A stretch of 64,000 bases of DNA from Acanthochlamys bracteata (lineage: Eukaryota > Streptophyta > Magnoliopsida > Pandanales > Velloziaceae), in the NCBI GenBank assembly GCA_019914995.1, contig CM034135.1, positions 7,752,501 through 7,816,500 on the forward strand. Direction: 5' to 3'. Below, in pieces: positions 15,901-27,422 of this stretch (positions are counted from its first letter, which is position 1; the number at the start of each line of letters is the position of its first letter). The notes beneath the pieces were generated by a model that ran no database searches, was not told the origin of the DNA, and saw only the letters and a list, made by a program, of their open reading frames with translations. The position numbers and the translations under genes were made by a program.

Positions 15901-18900
15901 TTCACCTTTTCCAATCTCATTAACGATTGTTATATATTTGGTGCTATGCATTTTTAAAACCATTGAATTTTCCAACAAACAACAAGGGCATCAGATAAGA
16001 TTTTAGCCTAAATCCTATAGAGTGGAGAATCGACATTCCACAATGGTAGATGCACATTTATGTATGCTTTCTATATTACATGCATATATTTATGAAATGT
16101 TAGCAATTGACATCCTCAACAATTTGATTTACATACAGTACTATCCACATAAATAAGTTATCAAACTTGCTATCAAAGCATTAAGGACAAACCAAAAAGT
16201 TTTCTCAATTAAAATTTTAATTGAATTCAACACTAGACTCAAGGTGAGTGGCACTTTCACAGAAGTCAATTAAGAAATGACTAGAGGCAGCATTTTACAA
16301 AAAAAGATAAAAGTCAAAACCAAGGATCAAACCTATTGAAAAATTAACCAGCTAATCGTTTCATGAAGATTCAAATGACTGCGGTAGATGCAGAAACACA
16401 AAAGTATATAGAAGCTATCGCATACGGAAAAAGATAATGCATGCAACAAAATCCTACAAGAGTACCTTCTCATGACTCAACGGATCTTGCTTGACTATGT
16501 TTCTAAAAGACATAACTGCTTGCACCACAACACCTGCTTCATCGTCCATATGGATAAAGTTGCTCCTAGAAGATTCTGCAGTGTAAAAATCATTCAGTCA
16601 GCAACTTGCTAATAAGATGAAAATAAGCAATAAAACATTGCCTTGTAAAACAAGAGACAGAAGAACGTGTGTGCATGTTTTGGCCACAGAAGGGATTCTT
16701 TGGGCACAAGTTCCAATTGCAGAAACTGTATCGGCAACAAATCTCCTGTCTGGGTCCTTCAAGTAGTCCTAGCAAAGCCGCTAAAAAGATAATATCAGTT
16801 TGGATTTTTACTGGACTCCAAAAGCTACGATGTCTTATCAAGTAATCATACAAAATATAAACTCTGCTTCACATTTCTTTGCATACCGTAAATTTTTGTG
16901 TGATGTTAGATCCCTCTTTCATCAAACAATTCATAGATATTAAGTGATTGAAAGTGATACATAATTTCTCTCACCAAAGAATAATTCTAGCCATAACATT
17001 ATTTCTCTAACTAAAGAATAATTATAGCCATAAGTAACAAACTCAAGACTGCAAACACACTAGCCACTTTAGCATATGATCCTATTAAATTGAGACACAC
17101 AACTTAATGTCAAATACAGATTCTATATAAACAATAATAGGCCACATATTGCCTAATAGCACATGCATCACAATTACCAATTCCACATCAGCCTCAATAG
17201 AAAGTAATTGCTTTCCATAAATCTCAGTAAAATGGTAATTACCTCAAACTCTTCAAAAATTACAGGAATTGATGACTCCATAGCAATTGTTGATAATATT
17301 TCAAGCTTCAAAGCTTTTATCTGGTACGCCTCTGTAGTGCATACGAAAAAATCTTCAAAATGAGGTGCAAAGATTTCAGGAGCAACTTTAGCAAAAACGA
17401 GTATGTTACAGAGTGCCTGCAAAAGCAAAATGATAAAAGAGTAATTCAAAGCATTCCATAGGTAATACCACTAATATGCCGTAGGCATTGGCACATCTAC
17501 AAGGTTCAAAATCAAAGTTTCTAAACTTGCTATTAGCTCACAGTAAAAAAGTGCATAGATTGCACAATATCATTTTCAGGGATGTGAATCATTGATGAGA
17601 AGTAGTAAGCATAATCATTTTCATGAAAGATGTGTCATTTTTGTAGCATTACAATTTAATCGTTACATCGCAACTTTTATTATATAACTTGATCTGCATA
17701 ACTGGCCTAGTTGATAATGTTTCTTGTCAGCAAATGAGCTTCAGATTATCTGGTTTTGTCACATCACCACTTTCTTGCGTCTAGCACAGGTTTTCACCTT
17801 CCCTATGATTAGATTTTCATAAAAAACTCTATCAGATACAGCACTAACTTTTCTTCCATAGTTTGTATGGCAATTTGTGTTTATCTGACATTCACTTTAC
17901 GTAGCAGGAATTCACTTCAGCATAGATCACAAACCAACATTTTCACATGATACATCTTGAATGTGAAAGATATTTAATGTTTCATCTAGAATGACTTTGT
18001 TCTAAGTCAGCTTGTTGTACGTAGATCAATTTTTCAGAAGAAGTAGATAAAAAAAAAAAAAGTCAAGTGGAATATGCTACAAAAAGCGGCACTGCAAGTA
18101 AGGACACAGGGGTATGGTTGAGTTTGTGAATCGTTCATGGTCATCTAGTCAATGAACTAAAAAAAGTGATCCTATTTGGCAGAAATTGTATCCCAGGTTG
18201 TCCCCCAGATTGCAAAACTTAAGCTATACCGAGACACACAAGACCTTGTAAATAGAGAACAAGGGTCTGCCCAGAATGAGTGAACATAGTTCTATCTAGA
18301 TTGTGTGTAAAAGCGAAGATCTAGGGAAAAGCTCATTTGATTTTATTCTCATTGAGATAGAGATTTCAAAATTCCAAAAAAGAACGCAGAAAGAGCCTTT
18401 AAAAAGAGAGCAAGATGGCACTTACTACATATTTTGAAGCGTCTGATGATCTAAGGATAAACAAGATGGGTTTAACAATCCTACTGACTTCATTCTTTGG
18501 AGCAACAATCCAATGGACCCCAGCAGCTGCAAGAACTACTGCGCTATTTTGACTCCACAAAAGAGGCGATGTACATCGTAAAAGAATTTCCACATCACTG
18601 TTCTTACTGGAAGTAAAAAATGAGTTGTCCAACTTCTCAACATTCTCAGCATGTAAAACTTCTTCCTGTCCTTCTATGTAATATCTGAACATCAAAGTAT
18701 TCAACTTAAAGTCAGTTCTATCAGCTTGCATAGGGACTTTCTGATTGTCAGATACAAGGGAATTGATATGATGATCTTTATCACGAGGACTTGTACTTGA
18801 AGTGAACATGATGGACTCCTGCAAAAGTCCATGCCTAGCTATGGTGTAACGTAAAAGGATATCAATCAAGACAATCTGGCCCCAGTCTTCAACATCTGGT

Positions 18901-21189
18901 AGTATCTCACACAGTCTCCTATAGCTTTTGCTGATCAAGGACAGATTGTTAGGGCAGACAGCATGGAATGCCGCAGCAGCAGCTCCAACTACCCCAGGGG
19001 ATTGATCACTTAGCAAGATACTAACAAGCTGCAGCAGAAGCAATCTAGTTGTAAGTACGAAGTGATTACTAAAAATTCATATTGTAGAGATATGAGATTA
19101 ATTACATCTTCAAGAGCAGTACTGTCTGCTGGTTGCAGATCATGCAGCTTCGGAAGTGCAGTGGCAGCACATTTTCTAACATATGGTGATGGATCCCTGG
19201 CGCACTTACTTATAGCTGCCAAAACAAGAGGAGCCACAATGTGTAACCGAATACCAGCCATAGCACGTAAAGCCAATGCCCGCACCAAAGGATTCATGTC
19301 TGAGAGGTCCTTTTGGAAAGAATTAATTGACAGAAGAGCCTCATTCTGACGCCTAAGTCATTATAAAAGTTAAGAAATAATTAGAAACATCACAAACTTC
19401 GAACCGGGTTAATAAGTTATGCATTCTAACATAAAGGAGGGAAGAAAAAATATTTTAAGCCATTAAGTTATGCATTCTAACAAAATTTTATGCAATGTCA
19501 AGTTAGGCATTCTAACAAGATTAATAAAACCCACCAAGGAGGAAGAAAGATTCCCTACAATGCAGAGAGCCCGTTTATGCTTTATCTGTGCAAAAACCAT
19601 CTAGTGAAGATTTTATATTTATGCAGGAATAGAATATCGCTTACAGTCCACTTCTTAATACTACACCATACCAGAAATAAAAGGATTATCAGAGCCTGCC
19701 CAACTTGCTGAAGCGAGTATAGAGAAATATCTTGCATAAATAACAATTCACATATCTACATGATCTATAATGTGGTATGCCACTATTCGCAACTTCTATC
19801 CTAGAGGATTTAGAATAAGACTCGCTTAATGTATAAAATGCAGTAACTTACCACCAAATTCCAGTACACAAACTCAAGCTTTTCTCATAATGCTCATGAT
19901 GTAACTTGCAATTGATAGAATATGCTCACACATATTATTTATAAGAAAGAGACATATGAATGAAATGCCTGTCAGACAGTTATAGACCCTAGAAAGCGCG
20001 ATACTAATGAGGTTTATAAGGTAGAAACTACCATTCCAGCTACAAGAATTAAAAATCAAGTTTGACCTATCACATGGCATTCCTAAGTCCTCTCTTGAGA
20101 ACTGCTTGGTATCTAGACCATAATTACTAGTAATTGCTCATTGTTCTAGCAACTAGAAGAAAAAACAAACAAACTGAATTATGATTAGACAACATATATC
20201 TTACTTCTCAGCATAGTGGAGCAGGTAGAGGTACACAAGCTTCTTCACTTCCACAGACTGCGATGCTACATTTTTCACCACCTGCAATGCCAAGTTATTT
20301 GTAACTACTCAGTTCCGAATGCAATTTTTCCACTCTGTAACATGCCATTCCAGACCCAAAAAGTCTTAGCTCCTCAGAAGCACTGAGATTCAAAATTAGA
20401 GAACAGAGGCATGGCAGGAATTTAATCTTACAAGATCCACAAGATTGAGAGCACAGACAAGCAAAAGAAAATGTCAGTTACAGCAGCTCACCTGAGCATC
20501 AGTTCACCACAAGTCCATAACTTAAGTGAAGTTCAACAACGTCAATCAGGCATTTCATCAAACAGATTGCATTTCATCACTACAACTCTAAAACTCAAAG
20601 CCCACTCAATCCGACATCAAGCAATCAACAAAAATACTTAATTCAGTCTTCAAAATCTATTCTCCACCATATTAATGCATCAATTCATTACAACCCAAAT
20701 TCCATGCAGTGACAATCAACCAGCACTCAATTCAAAATCCAATCTTTACCACATATAATACACCACCGATCGACTATCCATTCAGAGTCAATCAACTACG
20801 CTGCACCAGGCGTAATCAATCAGGCATTTTCTTGCGCACCTTGCATGCATAAAATACAGTTCTAGAAACCAAATCCCACCAACAGTGAGCTAAAACCAAT
20901 CAGGGATTTCATCGAAAAGGTCACAAGCAACCAGTTCAAAATCAAATTCAAATCAAAGAAATTTATCTCTGTTGCTTACCTGAGGAAAGAAGTTAGCAAC
21001 ATCAGAACCCTGAGCGATTAGAGCGAGCAATCGCTTGAGCGCGTCAATCTTGTCAGAATCGAACCGACTGTCGAGAAGTGCGCCCACCGTAGAGATATCG
21101 GGATCGTCGTACACGTTAGCGTCCGTCCCGATCCGAAACACCAACGGGGCTAATCCCTCCGCCGCCGTAGCTCCGATCTGTCCGAACAT
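12921..21189 (-). CDS. AP3B: AP-3 complex subunit beta (beta-adaptin 3)
   Basis: Large subunit of the AP-3 adaptor that sorts cargo from Golgi/endosomes to the vacuole; the Arabidopsis protein is PAT2. Twelve exons in gene order: 20980-21189, 20205-20281, 19106-19352, 18426-19028, 17243-17416, 16642-16768, 16466-16575, 15299-15499, 14435-15002, 13980-14331, 13557-13823, 12921-13257. They sum to 3273 nt, 1090 residues. The N-terminal two thirds is the alpha-helical adaptin solenoid (signatures SPYVRKCAATALPKLHDL, SPGVVGAAAAAF, CTSPLLWSQNSAVVLAAAGV, LCNILVFAKVAP). A Ser/Asp/Glu-rich hinge follows in exon 9 (SLNSQDQDAYSGSSDEASGS). The C-terminal appendage ends NCEETVFGLNLLNRVVAFLQ. The introns after exons 6 and 9 have GC donors; the phases fit only with those. 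The long gene convergent with the kinase is transcribed toward it. Confidence 0.95.
14332..14434 (-). other. GC-AG intron in AP3B (after exon 9)
   Basis: The exon end reads CGTCCAG followed by intron GCAAGG. The next exon starts after TCTCTGCAG. The upstream exon ends in phase 1 and the downstream exon opens in its only sensible frame (D-L-S-D-L-M-S). GT dinucleotides a little further on give the wrong phase. Length 103 nt. Confidence 0.85.
16576..16641 (-). other. GC-AG intron in AP3B (after exon 6)
   Basis: The exon end reads TTTTACAAG followed by intron GCAATG. The acceptor is TACACTGCAG. Only this donor joins LVLQ to ESSRSNF in frame, matching the plant AP-3 beta pattern. Length 66 nt. 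Confidence 0.85.
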
Positions 21190-22718
21190 TTTCCTTGTGA
21201 AATTTGTCCGAAACGCCTCACCAGCTCTGTCTCGCTACTCTCCCTTTCTTCTTTTAAGACCAAGGGGGTCTAATGAATTATTCTAGAGTAAAGTAAGTTT
21301 TTGAAAAGAAGAAAATGTTTGTGGAGTCATCTTGCAAAAACGTTTAAACTGTAACAACGTGCTCAAGTATTTGCGGGTGCTAATAAAAAAATAATTTTTT
21401 TAATTTATATTTTTTAATATATATTTTAAATATTATATATAATTTATTTAAAATTTAAAAAGTAAAAAAAAATTATATAATAAAATAATTTTTTTATATA
21501 TTATTATTTTTTTAAAAAATAAAAAATAAAAATATTTTTTATTTTAAAGAAATTCTATTTCAAACAAACTCTCAAACATCTGCATGTTTCGAAAGTTTGG
21601 TCCTCGGCCCGTTAGATCTTAAGATAAATAAATTCTTCGGCTGTCATTCCTGGCCCAAGATTCGAATGAGTCATTATTCTTGAAGTTTGAACTTTTTATT
21701 ACTTAGGATCCTTTTGGCAACGTTTATCCAAAAATTAATTATTAATTTTTTATTTCATATTTTTAATAATTTTTTATAATATTTTATAAAATTTATTAAA
21801 ATTTAAAAAATTATAAGAACTTTACGTAATAAAATTTTATTATTATTTATTATTATTATTTTTTTAAAATCAAAATAATAAAAATTTATTTGTTAATATA
21901 AAATAAAAATATTTTTATTTTAAAAAATTTATTTTATAAGCACTTCTAAACACTTTATTCAATTGATTCTATCTATTTTGCAGCAGTTAATATGAAATTG
22001 ATATAAAAGCATATTTTATTAGCCGAAACACATTATAGACTCATTTAGTTACAATGAAGTGAGCTTCTACAATTAAATTTAGAGAATATTTGAGAGTGTT
22101 ATTAAAAAAAAATTCTGAAAATGAAGGTATTATAAAAAAATTTAAAATGTGCCCTACTTTTTAAATCCAAAAAATAATTAAAATAATTAATAATAAATCT
22201 CACGTCGTAGAATTTGTTTGTACATTAAAAATAAATTTTATAGAATAGTTTAAATTTATTAGAAAATATAAAATAAAAAATTAGACTGAAAATAAAATAA
22301 TAAGCATTTTTAAATATTCACTTCAATTTTAAAAAGTGACTTAAATTGAAAGTGAGTTCCAAATAATCGTTCAGTTCGTGTTCGAAAAGTGAATTTAAAA
22401 ATAAAATGAAAAAAGTGACTCAGGGATAACTAATACATACCATAAAAGCACAAATTAAACATTGATAGAACCCAAATATACGTACGTAGATACATACACA
22501 CTTTTAATTCCCAAACATAAATAACTATAATCACTTATATGTAAAAGCCAGCCATGTAGCTGCGGGCTACACCTGCAGCCACTTCAGCCACTTACAGAAG
22601 GCCCAACCAAAACTAAAACACCAAATTTTTCCCCTCCAAGGAAAAAAAAAACAAAAACAACTCCAGCATGCATTCAATTTCAATCCTCGGCGGTTGATTA
22701 CGGCGACCGATGTTAAAA
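21190..22718. other. Intergenic: AP3B promoter side and expansin 3' side
   Basis: AP3B is transcribed leftward from here. Site II-like GGCCC motifs lie at about 21607 (CTCGGCCCGTT) and 21653 (TGGCCCAAG), 420-470 bases upstream of its start codon. From 21.36 to 22.35 kb the DNA is AT-rich with at least two decayed MITE-family copies (about 21710-21960 and 22080-22350). The last ~200 bases before 22719 are probably expansin 3' UTR. Confidence 0.5.
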
Positions 22719-24111
22719 TCATTCGTAACGGAAGTTCTTGCCGACGAAGGTCTGACCGAAATGCCAGTCAGCAGGTACGATGTTCCACGAGGTTGAAGTA
22801 CGACGGTCGCTGCCGGTGACGCGGAACGATAACGATTGTCCGACTAAGATTGCGTTCGACTGCCAGTTCTGACCCCAGTTGCGCGACATCGGCATCCAAC
22901 CGGTAAGCGATCCTTTGACGCTCGCTCTGATAATGTCGCCGGCGCCGGCCACGTTGGTGATCAGAACTAAGTTAAAGTACTTGAACCCGTTGATCGTGAA
23001 TCGGATTCCGCCGCTCTTCCGGCACGGTACCCTATTCGTCAATTAACGCCAAACCAGTTAGCAGTAATTAACAAATTTTAAACAAACTACGACGACGACA
23101 ACAATGACGTGGGTTCGAATCACGTCAACACCTTCTAAAAAAAAAAAGGAAAATAATAGCTGCCAAAGTAATATTGCACAAGGGTATAATTGTCGTTTAA
23201 AATAAGAAGGAAAAGAATGGACCGTGAATTAGTCAGCTGCCCTTGTTCACACGGTTAACTACGTTTGGACCATTTTAGCAAATGACAAAAGTAGCCTTGG
23301 ATTATTGGAAACAGCTTAGAAAGGGTATTTGGTAATTTATAGAAGATATAAATCACCGAAACATAAAAGGTAAGAGCGTTACTAGAGCAAAGAATCCAAA
23401 GACAAAATGAAATACATAATTTCCCAATTAAAAAAAATATATATAAATCTTATGAAACATATTTGCGACTGAATTCACAACCGTACGCAACGATCTAACT
23501 ATGAAAAAAGACGACGGTCGTTACCTGCGGTACGAGACGGGGACAATTCCGGCACGGTACTCTGCAATCTTAAGAAACATAGGCATGGATAGATCGAAAT
23601 GCGGGCGCGGAGGATTGCACCAGCCGCCGTTATCTGAAGGTAGAGCGTAATTAGGAGGGCAGAAGTTGGTCGCAGTGATGAATATCGACGGCGATCCAGG
23701 GTGACACCACTGTGGTTCATCGGAGCATTTTATCTCGAAGCAAGCACCGCAGCTCACTCCGTCGTTGAATAATGCTGTGCTCAGCGCTGCTGTTTGTACT
23801 CCGTAGCCTTGGCTGTATAAGTTACCGTAACCACAAGCACCACCTGACCCAAATAAAAACCAAGAAAATCAAACTAAATGCTTGCATTATAAAATCAACA
23901 TCTCTCTGATAAAATAAAAATATATACCCATAGTTCCGGCTGCGTCATTGCCGCCGTAAAACGTAGCGTGAGCTTTCTGCCACTGCTCGCCGGTATAGAC
24001 ACCCGGAATGCGGGCAGTTACAGGTATTACTGCCATGAATGAAATTGCTACCGCTACAAACATGAATGCAGCAAACAATGAAGAGGAAGAATAAAGTTTA
24101 AGGGCTTCCAT
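22719..24111 (-). CDS. Alpha-expansin
   Basis: A secreted cell-wall loosening protein that acts non-hydrolytically on cellulose-xyloglucan contacts in the apoplast. Three exons: 23928-24111, 23525-23843, 22719-23031; 271 residues, close to the usual 250-260 plus a somewhat long leader. Hydrophobic signal peptide at residues ~8-34. Then the GH45-like domain 1 with the conserved Cys residues ([45 protein letters not shown]) and HFD at 143-145. The carbohydrate-binding domain 2 shows [16 protein letters not shown] and ends [15 protein letters not shown]. Both introns sit in phases typical of alpha-expansins. By gene order it corresponds to Arabidopsis EXPA16/EXPA9; I have not separated these by sequence. 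Confidence 0.96.
23032..23524. other. Expansin intron 2 with a tRNA B-box-like motif
   Basis: This 493-nt intron contains GGTTCGAAT at about 23111-23120 inside a short perfect stem (GACGTG/CACGTC), followed about 20 bases later by an A run. That resembles the pol III B box of a tRNA or a truncated tRNA-derived SINE. I could not find a matching D-arm (A box) or acceptor stem, so I do not call a tRNA gene. Confidence 0.3.
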
Positions 24112-24224
24112 TGATGAATCAAAATGTTTTCACTCGCTGTTTCTGTTGAATGGGGAACAGAGTAAGAGAGAAAACAGAGACAGCGAAAGAACGAATGAAG
24201 AAGAAAGGAAGACAATGAGGGGGG

Positions 24225-24233
24225 GTATTTATG
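24225..24233 (-). promoter_or_regulatory. TATA-like box of the expansin gene
   Basis: On the minus strand the sequence reads CCATAAATAC, about 115 bases upstream of the expansin start codon. With a start ~30 bases downstream the leader would be ~80-90 nt, normal for a plant gene. Confidence 0.5.
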
Positions 24234-24752
24234 GAAGAAGAAGAAGAGGGTTGGGGGGGAATAATTATTTAATTAATTAATGAGTTAATTTTACCAACAA
24301 AAAGAAATTGAAAAAGTTATTAAGGTGACTGAAAGTTGGAAAAGAAGAAATTGAAACAGTTCTTTTTTACCAATTATTACAAAATTATTTAAATTATGTA
24401 TTTAAAAAATATTAAAAATTTGTTAAAATAATTATAATGTTGTTTTTAGAGATATATAGAAATTATTAATAAATATATAGTTATTATTTATTCTTATTAT
24501 CTACAGTTGTTAAACAGTTAATTTTAAATAATTTGTAGAATATTAAAGGCGTCTGAAAATATTTTTAAAATAATTTTTTTTAAAACAAAAAATATGTTAG
24601 TTCTATTTTAAGTATTTTATTTTTAAAAAATAATAATAAATAATAATAATTATTCTATAATATAAAAAAAATTTATATTATATAAAATTTAAATAAAATA
24701 TTATTAAAAAATATGAAATGAAATCGCGTTACCAGAATATGATTAGGGAGCG

Positions 24753-24999
24753 TTTGGGATTGCTTATGAAATAGAGCTTTTGTGAAATGAAAGATATTTT
24801 TGTTTTTTTTGAAAAATGAGCTCTATTTTTTTTACTTTTAAAAAAATAATAAAAATATGCAATAAAAAGATCTCATTACGTAAAAGTTTTCTACACTTTC
24901 TAAATTTTTAAATAAATTTTTTATATATTTATAAAATATGTATTGAAAAATGTGAAATAGAGAAAAGTTGAAAAGGAGCTTTTGGTAAGCAATCCCAAA
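24753..24999. mobile_element. MITE-like element with perfect 14 bp terminal inverted repeats
   Basis: TTTGGGATTGCTTA at 24753-24766 is the exact reverse complement of TAAGCAATCCCAAA at 24986-24999. The 247 bp between is AT-rich and internally near-palindromic: GAGCTCTATTTTTTTT with ATAATAAAAAT, TTACGTAAAA, then a mirrored half. It has no coding capacity. I could not identify a convincing target-site duplication. The same layout recurs many times in the window. Confidence 0.8.
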
Positions 25000-26049
25000 A
25001 TGGTTAAGGAATAAAAATTCATCACAGGTTAAAGGATACATGACATAAAATTTAGGTAGGCATGCAGTCAAATTATTTATGCTACATTTATTGTAGCATA
25101 TTTGATCCACCATGAATATGAAAAAATTAAAATAAAAAATATTAATTTTAATTTCATTAAATACTTTCATCAAATAGTCAATCACTTACTATCTAATAAA
25201 GCATTATCTATGTTAACAGAATTCTAGTCCCATATTTTTCTTGCTATTATTACTCTAAATGGTTTATAATTTCTATGTGTTTTAATTTATTACTTTAAAA
25301 TTTTGTGAGTTAAAAAAAAAGGTTCTAACAAAAGGGAAAGAAAAAGAGAGATGTTAATTTTAGTAACAGCGCCGCTTTGCTTCCGTTCCAAGTTGTGCTT
25401 CTCAAGGACGGCGCCTTTTTGTTTATCTAACCTTTTTCTTTCACTGGTTACATTTTTTACCTTTGTTTATATGAAATATGTAAGCAAAATAAGAATTAAT
25501 CAAAAAATGGAAGAACTTTTTTTAAAATAGAATTTTTTTTCTAAGGCAAATGTTTTGTTGTGTTCCATAAAGTAAAAAATTTAAAAATCTGAAAAAATAA
25601 GTAGGGTTAGAAACTGCTTTACTCATAATTAAAACATGTTCTAAATTTTATTTTCTAAAATTTTATTTTTTAAAAAATTCTTTCAAAGAAAGACGTGTTT
25701 CAATTTAACGAAAATTCTAATTTTTCTTATCAGATTTAAAATTCTAATGAATTCACATATTTTAAAGCTATAAAAAAAAATTATAGTTCTATATATATCT
25801 CCACTTTCGTTTGAATTTCATATTCTTATTATTATTCTTTTCCAAATAGAATTTTTTTCTTAATTTTTAACCAACTTCTAAAAAAATAAAACATAAAATT
25901 TAAATTTCACTTTTAAATTATTTTTTAAAAAAATTAAAAAATTAAATTAAATTTCAATTCTACCTCATTTTTTAATAAATATTACTTTTCACAACTCATT
26001 TATGAATATTTCTAGCACCTGATATGTAAAACACAACCGCAACAAGTCG

Positions 26050-26125
26050 ATGGATGGGCCCCACACGAGATTGTCCGTATTCAGCGGCCCACGAATCGCG
26101 CCATAAACCGTTCTGGGCCCACAAC
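26050..26125. promoter_or_regulatory. Orphan GC-rich patch with TGGGCC/GGCCCA motifs
   Basis: In the middle of AT-rich DNA, a ~75 bp patch carries ATGGGCCCCAC, GCGGCCCACG and CTGGGCCCACA. TGGGCC/GGCCCA (site II) motifs are typical of promoters of plant housekeeping genes. The nearest starts are 2 kb away (expansin) or on the far side of another gene, so this promoter-like patch has no visible gene. Confidence 0.35.
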
Positions 26126-26487
26126 AAATTTCTCTTTATTTTTTGGTTTTACTTTCTCAATTAATGCCTCCTAACAAATTGAATTATTTTACTAATTATG
26201 CTTCAACAACTCTTCCAAAAATAAAACAAGAAAATAAAATATATATTCTTACGTTTTAGAGCACGATTTGACACACCATTCATTTTCCTATTTTATTCAA
26301 AATTTTATTTTTTTAATAATTTTGTTATAATATTTTAAAAAAATAATAAATTTAGAAAATATAAATAAATACTAAATTACAAAATTATAATATACATAAA
26401 TGTTATTTTTTAATAAAAATTATTAAAAGACTAAAATTAAAAACTCTTAGGCTACTCCTTTGTTCATCATATATATAATTTAGAGTC

Positions 26488-26690
26488 CGTATGGCTTAGC
26501 AATTTTTTAGCTTTTTAATTTTATATTTTTAATACATATTCTATAATTATTTTAAAAATTAATTTAAAAATTTAGAAAATATAAATAAAATTTACATAAT
26601 AAATTTTTTTTATTATATATTTTTATTTTTTTAAAAAAAATAAAAATATATAATAAAAAAAATTTATTTTATAAGTAATTTAAACGCCTA
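26488..26690. mobile_element. Degraded copy of the AT-rich MITE family
   Basis: Shows the family order: GTATGGCTTAGCAATTTTTTAG left end, AATTTAAAAATTTAGAAAATATA, TTTACATAATAAA, a TTATATATTTTTATT centre, then ATTTATTTTATAAGTAATTTAAACG at the right end. The termini are more diverged than in the 24753 copy. Confidence 0.55.
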
Positions 26691-27401
26691 CTAATTTAGT
26701 ATCGGAGTCAAATTAGTAGGAATATTCTTTTTAAGATTCGCTCAGCAAAGAAACAAAAAGAGAAGAACATTGGATTATAGAAGAAGAAAGAAACTGTTTG
26801 GTATTTCTGAAACTCAAACAAATATTCAAAGCAAAAAGAACGTACAGAAACTAAAGATAACATGCACCCAAAAAAGAAAGCAGGAGTTGTAGATAGCCCG
26901 GACGCAAACTCTAGTTGCAGTGCAATGCGTGTGAAGTGCATGATACTAGTGACTCTAAGACCTTATTTATTAATCCACTATATTTACTTTTTTTAAAATT
27001 ATTTTTAATATAAACTAAATAAATAATTTAAATAATTTATTTTTAAAGTAAAATTTTTATATAAAATAATTTTAAAGTTTTTAATATGCTTTTCAAATTG
27101 ATTTTTTTTTAAATTTATTTTGAAATAAACACGCTTTAAATATTTGTTTACCTATCCTGTATATTTGTTTTTTAAATTTTATTTTAATACAAACTAAATC
27201 AAAAATTTAAACTTATTTATTTTTATCACCTCTAAAATAAAAATATTTATTTTTATTAAATATTTTAAATTTTAAAATTATTTTCATATTAACGTTAAAT
27301 TTACTTCAAAATAAATCCAACACAAAAACTATTTTAGTGAAAAAATAAACCCAAACGCTTCTAGAGACTTGCCTGACCGTCAGTCTACCAACGTAAATCC
27401 A

Positions 27402-27422
27402 CCGCCGCCGCCGCCGCCGCCC
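27402..27422. repeat. (CCG)7 microsatellite
   Basis: Seven CCG/GCC units followed by CGCTGCTGC. This is an isolated GC-rich run in AT-rich intergenic DNA, with no open frame around it that I can support. Confidence 0.85.

Noticed and set aside
23095..23150. A tRNA gene
   Set aside because: Only a T-arm-like loop is visible. No acceptor stem, D-arm or anticodon arm can be drawn upstream.
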